Part shown: in pieces, positions 25,085-35,184 of the stretch
Position numbering within the stretch: the first letter of the stretch is position 1
Layout of the letters: each line of letters opens with the position of its first letter
Source of the DNA: Nitrospirota bacterium
GTDB taxonomy: Bacteria; Nitrospirota; Nitrospiria; Nitrospirales; Nitrospiraceae
Length of the DNA stretch: 64,000 bases
Assembly: GCA_016219645.1 (NCBI GenBank)
Contig: JACRLR010000018.1
Coordinates: forward strand, 266,932 to 330,931
Reading direction: 5' to 3'
The notes under the pieces: generated by a model
Databases searched by the model: none
What the model was told of the DNA's origin: nothing
Seen by the model: the letters and a program-made list of their open reading frames with translations, nothing else
Translations under genes and position numbers: made by a program

Positions 25085-25564
25085 ATGGGCAAGGCGATGT
25101 TGGGGGTCTTCTTCGGCCTCGTGATGGTCGTGGCTGGGGCATCTGCGGCGTTTGCGCTCCAGGCAGGTGGAGTCGAAGTCGGAGATTTGGAGACCGGCTC
25201 CGTCGTAGGTCAGTCGTTCAAAGAGTTGGATGTCGATGCCTCGCTGTTCTCGGTCGAGATTGGAGATATGAAGACGTGGTATCCACCGGTCACGATCATC
25301 GACTTCAAAGTCCGGCCTGGTCGTCCTGTCCTACTGAAGGTGACGAACAAAGCCACCGCTGAGCATGGATTTCAGATGACCGATGCCCCGAACGCTGGTT
25401 CACCGTTTGTGATGAAAGCCGAAGTGGTGTTGAAGCCGGGCGAAACCAAGTATATCGGTATTCCGACCAGCGACATGTTTTATGCCACTCAGGGGAATAC
25501 GCTGATCTATCGCTGTCACCTGCACCCTGGGCATGTCGGTGGCAAGCTTCTCATGCTCAAGTAA
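25085..25564 (+). CDS. Exported cupredoxin (type 1 copper protein)
   Basis: 159 residues with AAGGAGG seven bases before the ATG. Signal peptide about 1-24 (AFA-LQ). The C-terminal half is a cupredoxin: the first ligand His in AEHGF at about 98-102 and the C-H-L-H-P-G-H loop at about 145-151, giving Cys and His ligands. A periplasmic electron carrier is the likely role, relevant to nitrite- or ammonia-oxidising respiration if the host is Nitrospira. A bidirectional terminator follows. Confidence 0.85.
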   Translation: MGKAMLGVFFGLVMVVAGASAAFALQAGGVEVGDLETGSVVGQSFKELDVDASLFSVEIGDMKTWYPPVTIIDFKVRPGRPVLLKVTNKATAEHGFQMTDAPNAGSPFVMKAEVVLKPGETKYIGIPTSDMFYATQGNTLIYRCHLHPGHVGGKLLMLK

Positions 25565-25588
25565 TTACGTCGAATGGTGTGAAGTAGA

Positions 25589-25625
25589 AAGGCCCTGCTT
25601 TTCAGAGAAAAGCAGGGCCTTCTTT
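25589..25625. terminator. Bidirectional intrinsic terminator
   Basis: Perfect 14-bp stem AAGGCCCTGCTTTT / AAAAGCAGGGCCTT (25589-25602 and 25608-25621), loop CAGAG, T-rich on the plus side (CTTTGTT) and A-rich flank on the other. It lies between the convergent cupredoxin and ferredoxin genes. Confidence 0.85.
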
Positions 25626-25644
25626 GTTGAATCTCGATGAGAAA

Positions 25645-26040
<396 letters not shown>

Positions 26041-26203
26041 TCACCCCGTCACGACCATGATGCGTGGCGCGATGTGGGCGTCATTCTAGTCCGCCGCTCT
26101 TTTCCAAGTCAACAGAACGACACTTGCTCAGAAGGCCTAGACCCCCTATATTTGTGGGCCTTTGGGCTCAGGGGAGTTACGGTAGTCGTAAGAAGGAATG
26201 TGT

Positions 26204-26698
26204 ATGGCCACTTCACCGCCAAGCGATGGAGGGCAGAAAAAGAAGCGCATCATCACGCTTGGCCTCATGGCGGTTTTCTTGATGAGCGCGTCGTTTTTCC
26301 TCATCGATCGGAAAGAAGAGACGATCATTGTCGTGACCTTTCCAAGTGGCCGTGAACTTGAGATGGAAGTGGCGGATACACCGGAGAAACTGCTCGTCGG
26401 TCTTGCCTTTCGAGAGACGCTGCCAGCGAATGGTGGAATGCTTTATATCTTCGAGTCGACCGGTCAGAACCACGTCTGGACCAAGGAGTATCGCTTTCCG
26501 GTAGATGTGATGTGGGTTGATGAAAGCCATCATATCGTGGGGCTCAAAGAAAATGTCGCCCCCTGCCGGGAATCTGACTGCCCCAGATATAGTTCCTCTC
26601 CGGAAGCGGTCCGGTACGCGATTCAGGCAGAAGCGGGTTTTATCAAGCAGGAAGGGATTATCCTGGGCCAGGAGCTGAAATATACGCTTCGAATGTGA
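26204..26698 (+). CDS. Membrane-anchored DUF192 protein
   Basis: 164 residues from ATG 26204 (AAGGA seven bases upstream; the ATG at 26198 is too close to it). One N-terminal membrane segment (about 14-34), then the DUF192 domain: VEVADTPEKLLVGLAFRE-like start, GGMLYIFES, FPVDVMWVDESHHIVGL and the AEAGFIKQEGI end. DUF192 proteins are extracytoplasmic and of unknown function. Overlaps nothing; followed by the Rieske gene. Confidence 0.85.
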   Translation: MATSPPSDGGQKKKRIITLGLMAVFLMSASFFLIDRKEETIIVVTFPSGRELEMEVADTPEKLLVGLAFRETLPANGGMLYIFESTGQNHVWTKEYRFPVDVMWVDESHHIVGLKENVAPCRESDCPRYSSSPEAVRYAIQAEAGFIKQEGIILGQELKYTLRM

Positions 26699-26751
26699 CA
26701 GGCTGTGAGCAGAAGACGCGGCGGACCACAGAAGGAAAGGAGCAAGAGAGC

Positions 26752-27072
26752 ATGCTAGAGGGGTTTCAATCCGTCGCGCTGGCCAACGAGTTACCGCCCG
26801 GTCAGGCCAAAGTCGTGATGGTGAACAATCGGGAGATGGCGCTGTTCAATATCGAGGGAACATATTTCGCAATCCATAATCGATGTCCCCATGAAGGTGG
26901 ACCCTTGTGTGAAGGACGCGTGAAGGGTTTTGTCGTAGCCTGTCCGTGGCACGATTTGGCATTCGACGTTCGAAATGGGCGAGGGACGGACGGCGGTGGA
27001 TATTGTGTGGGGAGTTATGACGTGCAGGTGGAAGGAGAGGAGATTTTTGTCGGACCTCGGCGGAAACCATGA
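26752..27072 (+). CDS. Rieske [2Fe-2S] ferredoxin, NirD/Naph-type
   Basis: 106 residues from ATG 26752. Cluster ligands are visible in CPHEGGPLCEG (about 44-54) and CPWHDLAFD (about 64-72), i.e. C-x-H and C-x2-H. No signal peptide: cytoplasmic, unlike the bc1 Rieske protein. Such proteins transfer electrons to oxygenases or are subunits of nitrite reductase. It overlaps the next gene by 4 bases, so the two are coupled. Confidence 0.88.
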   Translation: MLEGFQSVALANELPPGQAKVVMVNNREMALFNIEGTYFAIHNRCPHEGGPLCEGRVKGFVVACPWHDLAFDVRNGRGTDGGGYCVGSYDVQVEGEEIFVGPRRKP

Positions 27073-27425
27073 GCACAATCTCTGGGCACGACCATGGTGG
27101 GGCCACCAACAAGGATGGAGCCAAGGTCATTGAGACAACTCTTGAGCAGCCGGTCCAGATTAATCTTTGGGAGGACAGAACCAGAGGAGAACTCTGGGTC
27201 CCGACCTATGATCCTACGGGGCTCGAGTTGCTAGCCGATGACTACCTTCGCATCGCGGGGAATAATGCGGTCGATAACGGCCAGCGGACATTCGAGTTTA
27301 AAGCGGTCAAGCTGGGGACTCACCGCGTGTTGTTTGAAAAACGCATGGGGTGGAAATTTACCGCTGAAGATCGGCGCGTGTTTGACGTGACGGTCGCTGA
27401 CCCCTCCTTCCGGAAGAGTGGGTGA
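27069..27425 (+). CDS. Chagasin/I42-like protease-inhibitor-fold protein
   Basis: 118 residues. The core NLWEDRTRGELW at about 32-43 stands at the chagasin N-P-T-T-G-Y-x-W loop and RMGWKF at about 92-97 at the R-P-W loop, linked by the FEFKAVKLGTHRVLFEK strand typical of the family. The N-terminus is His/Gly-rich. No signal peptide is visible, which is odd for an inhibitor of papain-like proteases. The loop substitutions make true inhibitory activity doubtful. Coupled to the Rieske gene. Confidence 0.6.
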   Translation: MSTISGHDHGGATNKDGAKVIETTLEQPVQINLWEDRTRGELWVPTYDPTGLELLADDYLRIAGNNAVDNGQRTFEFKAVKLGTHRVLFEKRMGWKFTAEDRRVFDVTVADPSFRKSG

Positions 27426-27427
27426 TC

Positions 27428-28267
27428 ATGCCGGATGTGGCCTTTATCAATGGAGCGTTCATGCCGCTGGCCGAGGCGAAAGTTTCGATCGAAGATCGAG
27501 GCTTTCAATTTGGTGATGGCGTCTATGAAGTCGCGCGTACGTATGGCGGGCGGCCCTTCGCGCTTGAAACCCATCTGGCTCGACTCGATCGCAGCGCGAA
27601 GGCGCTTGATTTGACGCAACCCTATTCCAGCGTCGAGTGGACAGGCCATGTGTTGGAAGGCATTAGACTGGCTGCCTATCCTGAAGCAAAAATCTACATT
27701 CAGGTTACCAGGGGTGTCGCTCCCCGTGATCATGCCTATTCAGCCGAAGCGACGCCCACGGTCGTCATGACGGTACGTGAGTTTCATGCGCTCGATCGGT
27801 CGATACAGGCAGCCGGTGTGGAAGCGATGACGGTGGAAGACATCCGATGGGGGCGCTGTGACATCAAGAGTGTCAATCTCTTGGCCAACGTCCTTGCGCG
27901 GCAACAGGTGAAGCAGGCTCGAGTCTTCGAAGCTATTCTGGTTCGAGCGGGCCTGGTCACCGAAGGGGCAGTCAGCAACGTGATGATGGTTCAAAGGGGA
28001 GCAGTGGTGACGGCTCCCGAAGGCCCGCGCATTCTGTCCGGGGTCACGAGAGCCATGGTGTTGAACCTCGCTCTACGCGAAGGCCTACCGGTTCAGGAAC
28101 GTTTTGTTGCTCAGGCAGACCTCTATGATGCTGAAGAAGTGTTTCTTACAGGGACCACGGTCGAGGTCTTGGCCGTCGTCCGTATAGACGGGAAAGTCAT
28201 TGGAAATGGACGGCCTGGTCCGATCACCCAACGGCTTGCTGCTCGCTTCACGAAGCGGGTCGACTAG
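27428..28267 (+). CDS. Class IV aminotransferase, D-alanine/branched-chain type
   Basis: 279 residues from ATG 27428 (a GTG at 27422 is possible). Fold-type IV PLP enzyme: RGFQFGDGVYEV near 23-34, IYIQVTRGVAPRDHAY near 88-103, catalytic Lys in CDIKSVNLL near 145, and LTGTTVEVLAV near 240. The RGVAPRDHAY loop is that of D-amino-acid aminotransferases rather than IlvE, so D-Ala/D-Glu exchange for peptidoglycan is favoured. Starts two bases after the chagasin-like gene. Followed by a terminator. Confidence 0.85.
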   Translation: MPDVAFINGAFMPLAEAKVSIEDRGFQFGDGVYEVARTYGGRPFALETHLARLDRSAKALDLTQPYSSVEWTGHVLEGIRLAAYPEAKIYIQVTRGVAPRDHAYSAEATPTVVMTVREFHALDRSIQAAGVEAMTVEDIRWGRCDIKSVNLLANVLARQQVKQARVFEAILVRAGLVTEGAVSNVMMVQRGAVVTAPEGPRILSGVTRAMVLNLALREGLPVQERFVAQADLYDAEEVFLTGTTVEVLAVVRIDGKVIGNGRPGPITQRLAARFTKRVD

Positions 28268-28311
28268 CCCCTTGCTTTGGCATAGGTAGCGTGCTATGGT
28301 CCTCGGACTGG

Positions 28312-28335
28312 AAGTGGGCTCATGCCCACTTTTTT
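28312..28335 (+). terminator. Intrinsic terminator overlapping the annotated rimP start
   Basis: AAGTGGGC, loop TCAT, GCCCACTT, followed by TTTT; the ATG usually taken for rimP (28322) is inside the hairpin. Terminates the aminotransferase unit or attenuates the nusA operon. Confidence 0.75.
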
Positions 28336-28861
28336 GTTTGATCTCTTGAATGAGCTATCCAAAAATACGGGGCCGGAGGTGTCGCGGAAGGAGTCCCGAC
28401 CAGTTGTCGATCGTATCAGTGAGGTGGTGTCGCCCATCCTCTGGGCACTGGGTTTAGAATTGATCGACATTGTGTGTGTGGGGCAAGGCGCGCGGTCAAT
28501 CGTTCGCGTGTATATCGATAAATCGGGCGGCGTTACGGTAGAGGATTGCGGGCGTGCACACCTTGCGATCGGTCCGGCCCTGGATGTGGCTGATCCGTTC
28601 CCCCATGCCTATACATTGGAAGTCTCCTCGCCTGGTCTGGATCGAGCCTTCAAAGGGATTCAGGATTATCGTCGGGCATTGGGGAAGCAAGTGAACGTGA
28701 AGCTCAGGCAGCCGATCAACGGGCAGTGGCGTGTGGTCGGAGAGCTGATGGAAGTGAATGAACAGGGCGTGACAGTCGTGGTGCACGATCGGCGTTCGGA
28801 GCGGAAGGTTATGCTTGAGTTCGGCTCAATTACTGACGCTCGGCGTGCCGTGACGTTTTAG
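28322..28861 (+). CDS. rimP: Ribosome maturation factor RimP
   Basis: 179 residues as the longest frame. Needed for 30S subunit maturation. Seen: ALGLELIDIVCVGQGA..IVRVYIDKSGGVTVEDC (here in pieces), YTLEVSSPGLDRAFK and a C-terminal SH3-like domain. The conserved part begins around residue 28; the ATG lies within the terminator hairpin and no ribosome site precedes it, so the true start may be a downstream GTG (28379) or TTG. Followed by nusA after 69 bases, the usual order. Confidence 0.88.
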   Translation: MPTFLFDLLNELSKNTGPEVSRKESRPVVDRISEVVSPILWALGLELIDIVCVGQGARSIVRVYIDKSGGVTVEDCGRAHLAIGPALDVADPFPHAYTLEVSSPGLDRAFKGIQDYRRALGKQVNVKLRQPINGQWRVVGELMEVNEQGVTVVVHDRRSERKVMLEFGSITDARRAVTF

Positions 28862-28930
28862 GCTGTCTCGGGGTAGATCACCGCAGTGTGGAGACCGAAA
28901 CTGATAGGAACGGTTGCCGGAGAGTGAGCT

Positions 28931-30112
28931 ATGAATCGAGAATTGATTTCAGTCATCGATGAACTTGGTCGGCAAAAGGGTATTGAAAAGAGCCGAGTCA
29001 TCGGGGCGATCGAAGCCGCCCTTCAAGTAGCTGCCAAGAAGCGGTTTGGACAGGCAGAGAATATTCAAGTTGAGATCGACCCGAAGACAGGTGAGATCTC
29101 CGTCGTATCGAAGAAGACCATTGTCGATGCGGTCATCAATCCGAAAACGGAAGTGTCCCTTCAAGAAGCTCGCCAGTTCGACAACGAAGCAGAAGTCGGT
29201 GATGAGATTGGATCGCTTATCGAGATGAGCGATTTGGGACGCATCGCCGCGCAAACCGCTAAACAAGTCATCTTCCAAAAGGTCCGTGAGGCGGAGTGGG
29301 AGGCAGTCCAAAAAGAATACTCCACGCGGCAAGGAGATCTGGTCAATGGCATCATTCTCGGGGTGGAGCGCCGGAACTACTTGGTGGATTTAGGTAAGAC
29401 CGAGGCGGTGTTGCCGATTCAGGAGCAGATTCCGCGAGAAACCTATCGCGGTGGTGATCGGGTAAAGGCCATGCTCTTAGAAGTGCGACGGACTCCCAAG
29501 GATGTCCAGGTGATCTTGACTCGGAGTCATCCGCAGTTTGTGGCGAAACTCTTCGAGTTGGAAGTGCCGGAAGTGCTCGAGAAAATCGTTGAGATCAAAT
29601 CCATTGTTCGGGAGCCTGGTGATCGGACCAAGATCGCCGTGACGTCCCGCGAGAAGGCTGTTGATCCGGTCGGGGCCTGCGTCGGGATCAAAGGGTCACG
29701 GGTTCAAGCGGTTGTTCGCGAGCTGCGCGGGGAGAAAATCGACATCATCACCTGGACCTCAGATCCGCGGGTGTTCATCGCCGAGGCCTTGAATCCTGCG
29801 AGCATCGAGAAGGTCGGCGTCGATGAGGAAAAAAAATCGGCGTTGGTTGTGGTGGCAGATTCACAGCTGTCATTGGCCATCGGAAAGAATGGTCAAAATG
29901 TGCGGTTGGCAGCGCGTCTGACCGGCTGGAAGATTGATATCATCAGCGCGACGGAATACGAAAAAGAAAAGGCCGAACGGGATAAAGAGATTAAAGCGGC
30001 GTTGGCGGAGGAGACCGAAGCGCTGCATCAGCAGGAAGAGGCCCGTGAACTGGAATTGAAAGCTCGGGCGGAATCGGATGCCGGACAGGGGGAGCCGGAC
30101 AAAGAGGAGTAG
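28931..30112 (+). CDS. nusA: Transcription termination/antitermination factor NusA
   Basis: 393 residues, the usual length for a NusA without the C-terminal acidic repeats of E. coli. Domains: N-terminal RNA polymerase-binding (1-125), S1 (about 135-200, [21 protein letters not shown]), KH1 (about 230-290 with [15 protein letters not shown]) and KH2 (about 300-345 with [19 protein letters not shown]). C-terminal 45 residues are a charged helix. It modulates pausing and antitermination. In the rimP-nusA-infB operon. Confidence 0.96.
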   Translation: MNRELISVIDELGRQKGIEKSRVIGAIEAALQVAAKKRFGQAENIQVEIDPKTGEISVVSKKTIVDAVINPKTEVSLQEARQFDNEAEVGDEIGSLIEMSDLGRIAAQTAKQVIFQKVREAEWEAVQKEYSTRQGDLVNGIILGVERRNYLVDLGKTEAVLPIQEQIPRETYRGGDRVKAMLLEVRRTPKDVQVILTRSHPQFVAKLFELEVPEVLEKIVEIKSIVREPGDRTKIAVTSREKAVDPVGACVGIKGSRVQAVVRELRGEKIDIITWTSDPRVFIAEALNPASIEKVGVDEEKKSALVVVADSQLSLAIGKNGQNVRLAARLTGWKIDIISATEYEKEKAERDKEIKAALAEETEALHQQEEARELELKARAESDAGQGEPDKEE

Positions 30113-30125
30113 GTGCCAAATTCTT

Positions 30126-32699
30126 ATGCGCGTGTATGCGTTGGCTAAACAGCTAGGGATGGAAAACCGCGACCTTATTCCGGAATTGAAACGGATGGGG
30201 ATCACGGTCGCGTCGCATAGCAGCGCGTTGGATGATGATGTGGTTCAGAAGGTATTGGAGAAGCTTGGACCAAAACTCAAGGCTCACGGGAAAACGACGG
30301 GTGAGACGGCAGAGGCCGATGCGGGGCGGGGTGAGCGGATCAAGATCGGTAGTGCGCCTGAGCACGCGACGGGAACCAGGGCCGGTTCGTTCCCGGCAAC
30401 TTCGACTGCGGAGGAGCCTGCCAAATCCGACAAGCGCCGCATTCTGATCAAGCGCAAACGACCCGATGAACTTCCAGCGGATGAGGCGCTGTCGGTACCG
30501 GCAGTTGAATCAGCAGGCGCAAGCGGATCGCCCGGCGATACTGTGGTGGTGAGCCCGCCGCCTGTCGTGCACCCGCACACGGGAACTCCACCCGTTGCGC
30601 CGGTTGACCTGACGGTCACATCAGACCAGCCGCACGTGATCGGAGCGACAACCCCTCCTGCTCCTGCGCCCGTTGTCAAGCCCGCTGTCGTGCCCAGCAT
30701 CGATATCATCACAGGAAAAAGAAAAACCCTCTCTCTTGATGAGATGCAGGCTGAAGGTCTGAAAGAGAAGGCGAAGAAAGTTCGTAAGCCGGGCCGTACG
30801 CGAGAGGAAGAGGAGCTTCGGCTTCGGGAGGATGCAGCTCGCTGGCAGGACCTTCGTGCTATTCCGATGCAGGCGCGTCGCGATGACCGTAGTAAGCACG
30901 CGCATCACAGCACCCCCGGGGAGGTCACCAAGCCACGAAGGAAGAGCTTCAAGTTTGTGCCAGGCATGACGGTGAAGGAATTTGCCGAACTGATCGGGCA
31001 GCGCCCGGCCGACATCATGCGCAAACTGATGGATATGGGCCAGATGCTCACGTTCAATCAAACCATGAACGTCGACGCAGCCGGGATTATTGCGGAGGAG
31101 CATGGAGTCAAGATCGACGTCTCGATAGAGAAGGCCGGAGAAGAGTTGCTGGATTCCATCGTGCAAACGGATGAGAATGTCCAGCTTGAGCCGCGGCCGC
31201 CGGTCGTGACGATCATGGGCCATGTCGATCATGGCAAGACCTCGCTGCTTGATGCCATCAGGCAAACGAAGGTGGCGGAAGGAGAGGCGGGGGGGATCAC
31301 ACAGCATATCGGTGCATACACGGTCGGGGTGCGCGGGAAGCAGGTGACGTTCCTGGACACACCAGGCCACGAAGCCTTCACTGCCATGCGAGGTCGTGGC
31401 GCCAAGATTACGGATATCGTCATCCTGGTCGTGGCAGCGGATGATGGAGTGATGCCGCAAACGATCGAAGCGATCCATCATGCCAAGGCCGCGTCCGTTC
31501 CGATTATCGTGGCCATCAACAAGATCGATAAGCCCGGCGCCAATGCCGACCGTGTCAAAAACGCCTTGTCCGAGCATGGACTCATTTCAGAGTCCTGGGG
31601 CGGTGACACGATCATGGTTGAGGTCTCGGCCAAAGAGAAGATCGGCCTGGATACCTTGCTGGAGATGATTCTTCTGCAGTCCGAAGTGCTGGAGCTGAAG
31701 GCAGATCCACATCGCATGGCTAAGGGCGTGGTGGTGGAAGCCAAGCTTGAGCGAGGGCGTGGTCCTGTGGCGACGGTGCTGGTACAGGGCGGAACACTGC
31801 GCGTAGGCGACGTGTTTGTCGTTGGGACTGTGAGCGGGAAGGTTCGCGCCTTGATTGCACATACGGGGGCAAAAGTCCAAGAGGCCGGTCCTTCTATTCC
31901 TGTTGAAGTGGCTGGGCTCCCAGGTGTGCCGTCCGCCGGTGATGTATTTCAAGTCGTCAAAGACGAGCGGATTGCGCGAGAAATTGCGGAGGACCGAGCT
32001 CGTAAACAGCGAACGGCTGATCTGTCTGTGTCAGCGAAGGTCACGCTGGACGACCTGTTCTCCAAGATTACGGAAGGATCCGTGAAGGAGCTGGCACTGG
32101 TGATTAAGTCTGATGTCCAGGGGTCGGCGGAAGCGCTGACCGCAGGTGTTGAAAAACTTACGACCGATGCTGTCAAGCTGCGCGTCATCCACAGCGGTGT
32201 CGGCGGGATCACAGAGTCCGATGTGCTGCTGGCTGCTGCGTCCAACGCCATCATTGTCGGGTTCAATGTCAGGCCTGAGCCGAAGGCCTCCGCGCTGGCC
32301 GAACAGCAAGGTGTCGACATCCGTCTGTACACCATTATTTACGACGCCATGGCAGAAATTAAGGCCGCGATGGAGGGATTGCTGGAGCCGACGCTGAAGG
32401 AGCGGACGTTGGGGCGGGCCGAAGTGCGACAGGTCTTCACGGTGTCCAAAGCTGGCATTATTGCGGGGTCTTATGTGGTGGATGGCACGATCACCCGCGC
32501 GGCTGTCGGAGTCCGAGTGATTCGCGATAACGTAGTGGTCTATGAGGGGAAGCTCGGATCGTTGCGTCGCTTCAAGGACGACGTCCGTGAAGTGCAGCAG
32601 GGTTACGAGTGTGGAATCAGCGTCGAGAATTTCAACGACGTCAAGGCAGGGGACATCATCGAAGCCTATGCAATCGACAAGATTGCCGCAAAACTCTAA
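30126..32699 (+). CDS. infB: Translation initiation factor IF-2
   Basis: 857 residues from ATG 30126, 13 bases after nusA; a longer frame overlaps nusA and is not conserved. Starts with the IF2_N domain ([18 protein letters not shown]), then a long Pro/Ala/Lys-rich linker (about 60-290), a second IF2_N ([18 protein letters not shown]) and the GTPase: [24 protein letters not shown] and [10 protein letters not shown]-terminal domains III-IV end normally. The small YlxR gene often found between nusA and infB is absent here. Confidence 0.96.
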   Translation: MRVYALAKQLGMENRDLIPELKRMGITVASHSSALDDDVVQKVLEKLGPKLKAHGKTTGETAEADAGRGERIKIGSAPEHATGTRAGSFPATSTAEEPAKSDKRRILIKRKRPDELPADEALSVPAVESAGASGSPGDTVVVSPPPVVHPHTGTPPVAPVDLTVTSDQPHVIGATTPPAPAPVVKPAVVPSIDIITGKRKTLSLDEMQAEGLKEKAKKVRKPGRTREEEELRLREDAARWQDLRAIPMQARRDDRSKHAHHSTPGEVTKPRRKSFKFVPGMTVKEFAELIGQRPADIMRKLMDMGQMLTFNQTMNVDAAGIIAEEHGVKIDVSIEKAGEELLDSIVQTDENVQLEPRPPVVTIMGHVDHGKTSLLDAIRQTKVAEGEAGGITQHIGAYTVGVRGKQVTFLDTPGHEAFTAMRGRGAKITDIVILVVAADDGVMPQTIEAIHHAKAASVPIIVAINKIDKPGANADRVKNALSEHGLISESWGGDTIMVEVSAKEKIGLDTLLEMILLQSEVLELKADPHRMAKGVVVEAKLERGRGPVATVLVQGGTLRVGDVFVVGTVSGKVRALIAHTGAKVQEAGPSIPVEVAGLPGVPSAGDVFQVVKDERIAREIAEDRARKQRTADLSVSAKVTLDDLFSKITEGSVKELALVIKSDVQGSAEALTAGVEKLTTDAVKLRVIHSGVGGITESDVLLAAASNAIIVGFNVRPEPKASALAEQQGVDIRLYTIIYDAMAEIKAAMEGLLEPTLKERTLGRAEVRQVFTVSKAGIIAGSYVVDGTITRAAVGVRVIRDNVVVYEGKLGSLRRFKDDVREVQQGYECGISVENFNDVKAGDIIEAYAIDKIAAKL

Positions 32700-32714
32700 G
32701 GTATAAGTCTGCCC

Positions 32715-33002
32715 GTGGGTATCATCGTCGGGCTCTGCACGGTCGAGTTGTTCATTCCCGAGAGTCAGTCATTGAAGGACAAGCGGCAAGTGCTCTTGAG
32801 TCTCAAAGATCGGTTGCGGGACAAGTTCAACCTCTCGGTTGCCGAAGTCGATGGACAGGACCTGTGGCAGAAAGCCGTCTTGGGCCTTGCCTGTGTGGCC
32901 AACGAAGGACGATACGTCAATCAAGTGTGTGAGCAGGCGCTGAATCTGATTCGAAGCGTGCCTGCAGTGGAGATCGTCCAGTCTCGAGTGGAATTGCTGT
33001 AA
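32715..33002 (+). CDS. YlxP/DUF503 family protein
   Basis: 95 residues from GTG 32715. DUF503: MGIIVGLCTVELFIPESQSLKDKR at its start (in pieces LFIPESQSLKDKRQVL), LRDKFNLSVAEVDGQDLWQK and a C-terminal EIVQSRVELL strand. In many bacteria it sits between infB and rbfA, as here, and has been linked to ribosome assembly; its role is not well defined. Followed by copy F of the palindromic repeat. Confidence 0.88.
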   Translation: MGIIVGLCTVELFIPESQSLKDKRQVLLSLKDRLRDKFNLSVAEVDGQDLWQKAVLGLACVANEGRYVNQVCEQALNLIRSVPAVEIVQSRVELL

Positions 33003-33017
33003 CGGCGATATGCCCGT

Positions 33018-33281
33018 CAGGGTGCTCAAAAAGGCCACGGTTCTCACCCGCCCAAACCCAGCGCGCCAAGACGCGCTGTTCCGCGGGCAAGGCCGCAGCA
33101 AGCGATTGGGGACAGCCACCTTTCCGGTTGGTGGCCCTCGAGCCTCTGAGTGGAGCGAGAACGAAGCTTGGGGAAAGGCGCGGCCCTGGGTGAAGAGGCT
33201 GTCTTGGCAGACACAGGGTGGGTGGGTGAGATGATCGCCGGGATTGGGCGGGTGAGAAGGACGACTTTTTCAGCATCCTGC
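33018..33281. repeat. Intergenic palindromic repeat, copy F
   Basis: Left CAGGGTGCTCAAAAAG (33018-33033), right CTTTTTCAGCATCCTGC (33265-33281), nested TTCTCACCCGCCC and GGGCGGGTGAGAA as in copy A, and the core in reverse (GCAAGGCCGCAGC). It lies between ylxP and rbfA inside the translation operon; the rbfA ribosome site GGAG begins five bases after its right end. Confidence 0.75.
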
Positions 33282-33296
33282 TAGGCGGAGTGTGCG

Positions 33297-33686
33297 GTGG
33301 CCAAGACGGGGTACCATCGGGCTGACCGTGTCGCCGATCAAATCCGCATGGAAGTGGCGGATATCCTCATGCGGAGGATCAAGGACCCGCGTGTGCAGTC
33401 CGTGACCGTCACCGACGTGAAATTGACCAGCGATCTGCGAATTGCTCGTGTATTCGTGACGGCCATGGGTACGGAAGAAGAAGAACGGAAGGTCTTTGTT
33501 GGGTTGGCCCAAGCCAGCGGGTTTGTGCGCGGTGAGCTGGGGCGTCGCCTCTCGCTCAGGTATTTGCCGGAAATCGTATTTGCCAAGGATATCAGCGGAC
33601 CGAGGGGGGATCACGTGTTGAAGTTATTGGATGATCTGCATGCCAAAGCCAATGGCGAGCCGTCTGAAGAGAATAGGAACTCGTAG
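33297..33686 (+). CDS. rbfA: Ribosome-binding factor A
   Basis: 129 residues from GTG 33297 with GGAG six bases upstream. A 30S maturation factor binding 16S rRNA. Single KH-like domain: RADRVADQIRMEVADILMR, VTVTDVKLTSDLRIARVFV and LRYLPEIVFAKD. Length is normal. Sits between ylxP and truB as in many bacteria. Confidence 0.93.
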   Translation: MAKTGYHRADRVADQIRMEVADILMRRIKDPRVQSVTVTDVKLTSDLRIARVFVTAMGTEEEERKVFVGLAQASGFVRGELGRRLSLRYLPEIVFAKDISGPRGDHVLKLLDDLHAKANGEPSEENRNS

Positions 33687-33702
33687 GAACGGGGATGCAA
33701 TA

Positions 33703-34656
33703 ATGGGGCTCGTACAGGGTTGTGCCATCGCCGACGGTGTTCTGACGATCAACAAGGAAGCCGGTTGGACATCCCACGATGTCGTGGCGAAGGTGCGGCA
33801 TCTTCTCGGCGGAGTCAAGGTCGGTCATGCCGGCACCCTTGATCCTGCTGCAACGGGAGTCTTGCCTCTGCTGATCGGGCGGGGGACCCGCATCGCTGAA
33901 TACCTTCTCGAATGGGATAAAGAGTATCTCGCGGTACTTCGCCTAGGTGAAACAACTGATACGCAGGATGCGACAGGAACGGTGCTGGTGAGCCGGGACC
34001 ACGATCAGTTGACCCCGGAGGCGATCCAGGAGGTCGTCGATCGATTTCGCGGGCCGATTGAGCAGGTTCCGCCGATGTATTCGGCGGTCAAGGTCGGAGG
34101 TGTCCCTCTATATAAATCCGCTCGGGCGGGTCACACGATTGCGCGGGAGAAACGAACGGTCGTCATTCATACCCTTGAGGTGCTGGCCATTGAAGGGCGG
34201 GACGTGACCTTGCGCATTGTCTGCTCGAAGGGGACCTATGTGCGGACGCTCTGTGCCGACATGGGAGAGGCTCTGGGTATCGGAGGCCACATGTTGACGT
34301 TGCAGCGGCGACGAGTAGGGCCTTTGACGATCGATCATGCGCTGACGGTCGATGAGGCGGTCAACCGTCACGCGCTCGGTCGATTGGGAGACGATCTCCT
34401 GTCACTCGATCAGGCGTTGGACCGACTGGCCATTATGGTGGTAGATGGGCAGACCGCTGACCGCGTGCGGCACGGGGCTCCGGTGCCTGCGGCCAAGATC
34501 CTTCGCTGGGATAGGGTGGCCGATCGAATGTACGGGTCACGCAGGCCGGTCCGTATCCACGATATCGACGGATGTCTGGTCGCGATCGCAATATGTCCGG
34601 AGACTTCGGATGGTTCATTCAAAGTAGAAAAGGTGTTGACCGGTCAGGAGATCTGA
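33703..34656 (+). CDS. truB: tRNA pseudouridine(55) synthase
   Basis: 317 residues from ATG 33703; the frame extends upstream into rbfA but is unconserved there. Makes pseudouridine 55 in the T loop of tRNAs. Catalytic Asp in [14 protein letters not shown] near 45-52; [27 protein letters not shown] segment ([19 protein letters not shown]) and [16 protein letters not shown] are conserved. C-terminal PUA-like domain present. No defects. Confidence 0.94.
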   Translation: MGLVQGCAIADGVLTINKEAGWTSHDVVAKVRHLLGGVKVGHAGTLDPAATGVLPLLIGRGTRIAEYLLEWDKEYLAVLRLGETTDTQDATGTVLVSRDHDQLTPEAIQEVVDRFRGPIEQVPPMYSAVKVGGVPLYKSARAGHTIAREKRTVVIHTLEVLAIEGRDVTLRIVCSKGTYVRTLCADMGEALGIGGHMLTLQRRRVGPLTIDHALTVDEAVNRHALGRLGDDLLSLDQALDRLAIMVVDGQTADRVRHGAPVPAAKILRWDRVADRMYGSRRPVRIHDIDGCLVAIAICPETSDGSFKVEKVLTGQEI

Positions 34657-34699
34657 CACTTCATTGCTGGTGCAGGAAGGAACAGGAAGGAAAGAGCCC

Positions 34700-34969
34700 A
34701 TGGCATTACTCAAGGAAGCGAAGACCGAGTTGATCAAGCAGTACCGGCAGCATGAGACGGATTCCGGCTCACCGGAAGTCCAGATTGCGGTGTTGACCAA
34801 CCGGATCACGTATATCACGGAGCATTTCAAACTCCATAAGAAAGATCATCACTCACGACGTGGCCTGCTCCTCTTGGTTGGGCGTCGCCGGCGGTTGCTC
34901 GACTATCTTCGCGGCGTCAGCGATGCACGCTATCGTGCGGTGATCGAGCGATTGGGCATCAGAAAGTAG
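34700..34969 (+). CDS. rpsO: 30S ribosomal protein S15
   Basis: 89 residues from ATG 34700, preceded by GGAAGGAAAG. Seen: [42 protein letters not shown], the full S15 signature. Binds the central domain of 16S rRNA. Between truB and pnp, the classical order. Confidence 0.97.
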   Translation: MALLKEAKTELIKQYRQHETDSGSPEVQIAVLTNRITYITEHFKLHKKDHHSRRGLLLLVGRRRRLLDYLRGVSDARYRAVIERLGIRK

Positions 34970-35067
34970 CGTCCCGTCTCGCCGTTGCGCCAGGGGGCGC
35001 ACCGCGGGCAGTCATCAGCCGCACAGGTGAACACTGAGCTGCGCTCACGGCCAATAGTTTTCAGTTG

Positions 35068-35117
35068 TGAGTGTTGAGTTCTGAGTTATCCGGAATACAC
35101 TCAAAACTCAGCACTCA
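35068..35117 (+). repeat. 19-bp imperfect hairpin in the rpsO-pnp gap
   Basis: TGAGTGTTGAGTTCTGAGT (35068-35086) pairs with ACTCAAAACTCAGCACTCA (35099-35117), two mismatches, 12-base loop, no T-run. The motif TGAGTTCTGAGTGCTGAG recurs at about 55280 as a single arm. In E. coli an RNase III hairpin in the same gap controls pnp; whether this one acts likewise is inference. The rest of the gap 34970-35184 shows nothing else clear. Confidence 0.6.
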
Positions 35118-35184
35118 TGACTCGACACTTTTGGATGAGCGCATCTCTGTGGGCATCTGTGAGGCCTAACCAGAGGAGTCACAG

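Noticed and set aside
24859..25092. 77-residue minus-strand frame before the cupredoxin
   Set aside because: No ribosome site or domain; overlaps the cupredoxin ribosome site.
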